Shown here one piece after another: positions 12,153 to 12,318 of a DNA stretch of 12,318 nucleotides (its first letter is position 1; each line of letters opens with the position of its first letter). Below the pieces are notes generated by a model. It searched no databases, was not told the origin of the DNA, and saw only the letters and a list, made by a program, of their open reading frames with translations. Made by a program: the position numbers and the translations under genes. This DNA comes from Chloroflexota bacterium (GTDB lineage Bacteria > Chloroflexota > Anaerolineae > Anaerolineales > DRKV01). Location: assembly GCA_011051635.1 (NCBI GenBank), contig DRKV01000352.1, positions 1 through 12,318 of the forward strand, given 5' to 3'.

Positions 12153-12318
12153 AGGCGCATTTGGAGAGAATGAATTCCGCCGTGCGGCGGCCTGCGCTGC
12201 CGTCCAGGTAGGTGCATTCTCGCTCCAGGAAGGCGCGGCGCTCGGCGCGTTTGGCCTCCGGATTCTCCAAAAAGAAATTCAGGGAACGGCGCAAGGTCTC
12301 CTCGTCCATCGCCACCAG
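12151..12318 (-). CDS. C-terminal fragment of a probable glycan-assembly protein (5' end off the right edge)
   Basis: Only the last 55 residues are present, in a frame open from the window edge to a TGA at 12151-12153. The segment is helical and charged (DEETLRRSLNFFLENPEAKR) and ends with CTYLDGSAGRRTAEFILSKC. A tail of this kind (a YxDG..G.R..E.I pattern) is, from memory, common in CDP-glycerol-transferase-like and other GT-B capsule proteins. That identification is weak on so short a fragment; what is clear is that it is a real coding end, in the same orientation as and just upstream of the sulfotransferase genes. Confidence 0.6.
   Translation of the reverse strand: MVAMDEETLRRSLNFFLENPEAKRAERRAFLERECTYLDGSAGRRTAEFILSKCA

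Overview
The window is one strand of a surface-glycan gene cluster. All twelve genes I can support lie on the minus strand and read right to left, and no stretch longer than about 155 bases lacks a gene. The base composition is GC-rich. The junctions are filled with degenerate 7-bp tandem repeats, and there is a fused ATP sulfurylase/APS kinase. Together these suggest a Chloroflexota-like (perhaps Anaerolineae) genome, but that is a guess from general character: there is no rRNA or marker gene here.

In transcription order (right to left): the C-terminal end of a probable glycan-assembly protein (12151-12318); two PAPS-dependent sulfotransferases (10965-12017 and 9966-10823); a bifunctional Sat-CysC PAPS synthase (8135-9886) behind its own extended -10 promoter; a CMP-sugar synthase of the NeuA type (7281-8042); a NeuB-type nonulosonic acid synthase fused to a second TIM barrel of the xylose-isomerase type (5271-7163); a capsule-type GT-B glycosyltransferase (3518-5128); a SAM methyltransferase (2549-3424); a small acyl carrier protein (2204-2446); a class II aminoacyl-tRNA-synthetase-like amino acid:[carrier protein] ligase (1021-2211); a GNAT acyltransferase (531-1010); and the N-terminal part of an AAC(3)-type N-acyltransferase (1-485), which runs off the left edge.

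A coherent reading is as follows. NeuB and NeuA make and activate a nonulosonic (sialic-acid-like) sugar. The glycosyltransferases build it into a surface polymer. Sat-CysC makes PAPS for the two sulfotransferases, which sulfate the polymer or its precursor. The methyltransferase adds a methyl group. The tightly coupled carrier protein/ligase/GNAT trio, with the AAC(3)-type enzyme next to it, looks like a device that activates an amino acid on a carrier protein and passes it to an amino sugar. That last step is inference, but the combination is the most interesting biology in the window.

The second notable layer is the non-coding DNA. Seven junctions carry degenerate tandem heptamers in strict 7-base register, two carry a roughly 10-bp ATTCGTG repeat, and one carries a GC-rich palindrome. 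The arrays touch the genes closely: several stop codons and at least two start codons lie inside repeat units. Most genes that start at an array lack a Shine-Dalgarno sequence, whereas genes without an array at the start have one.
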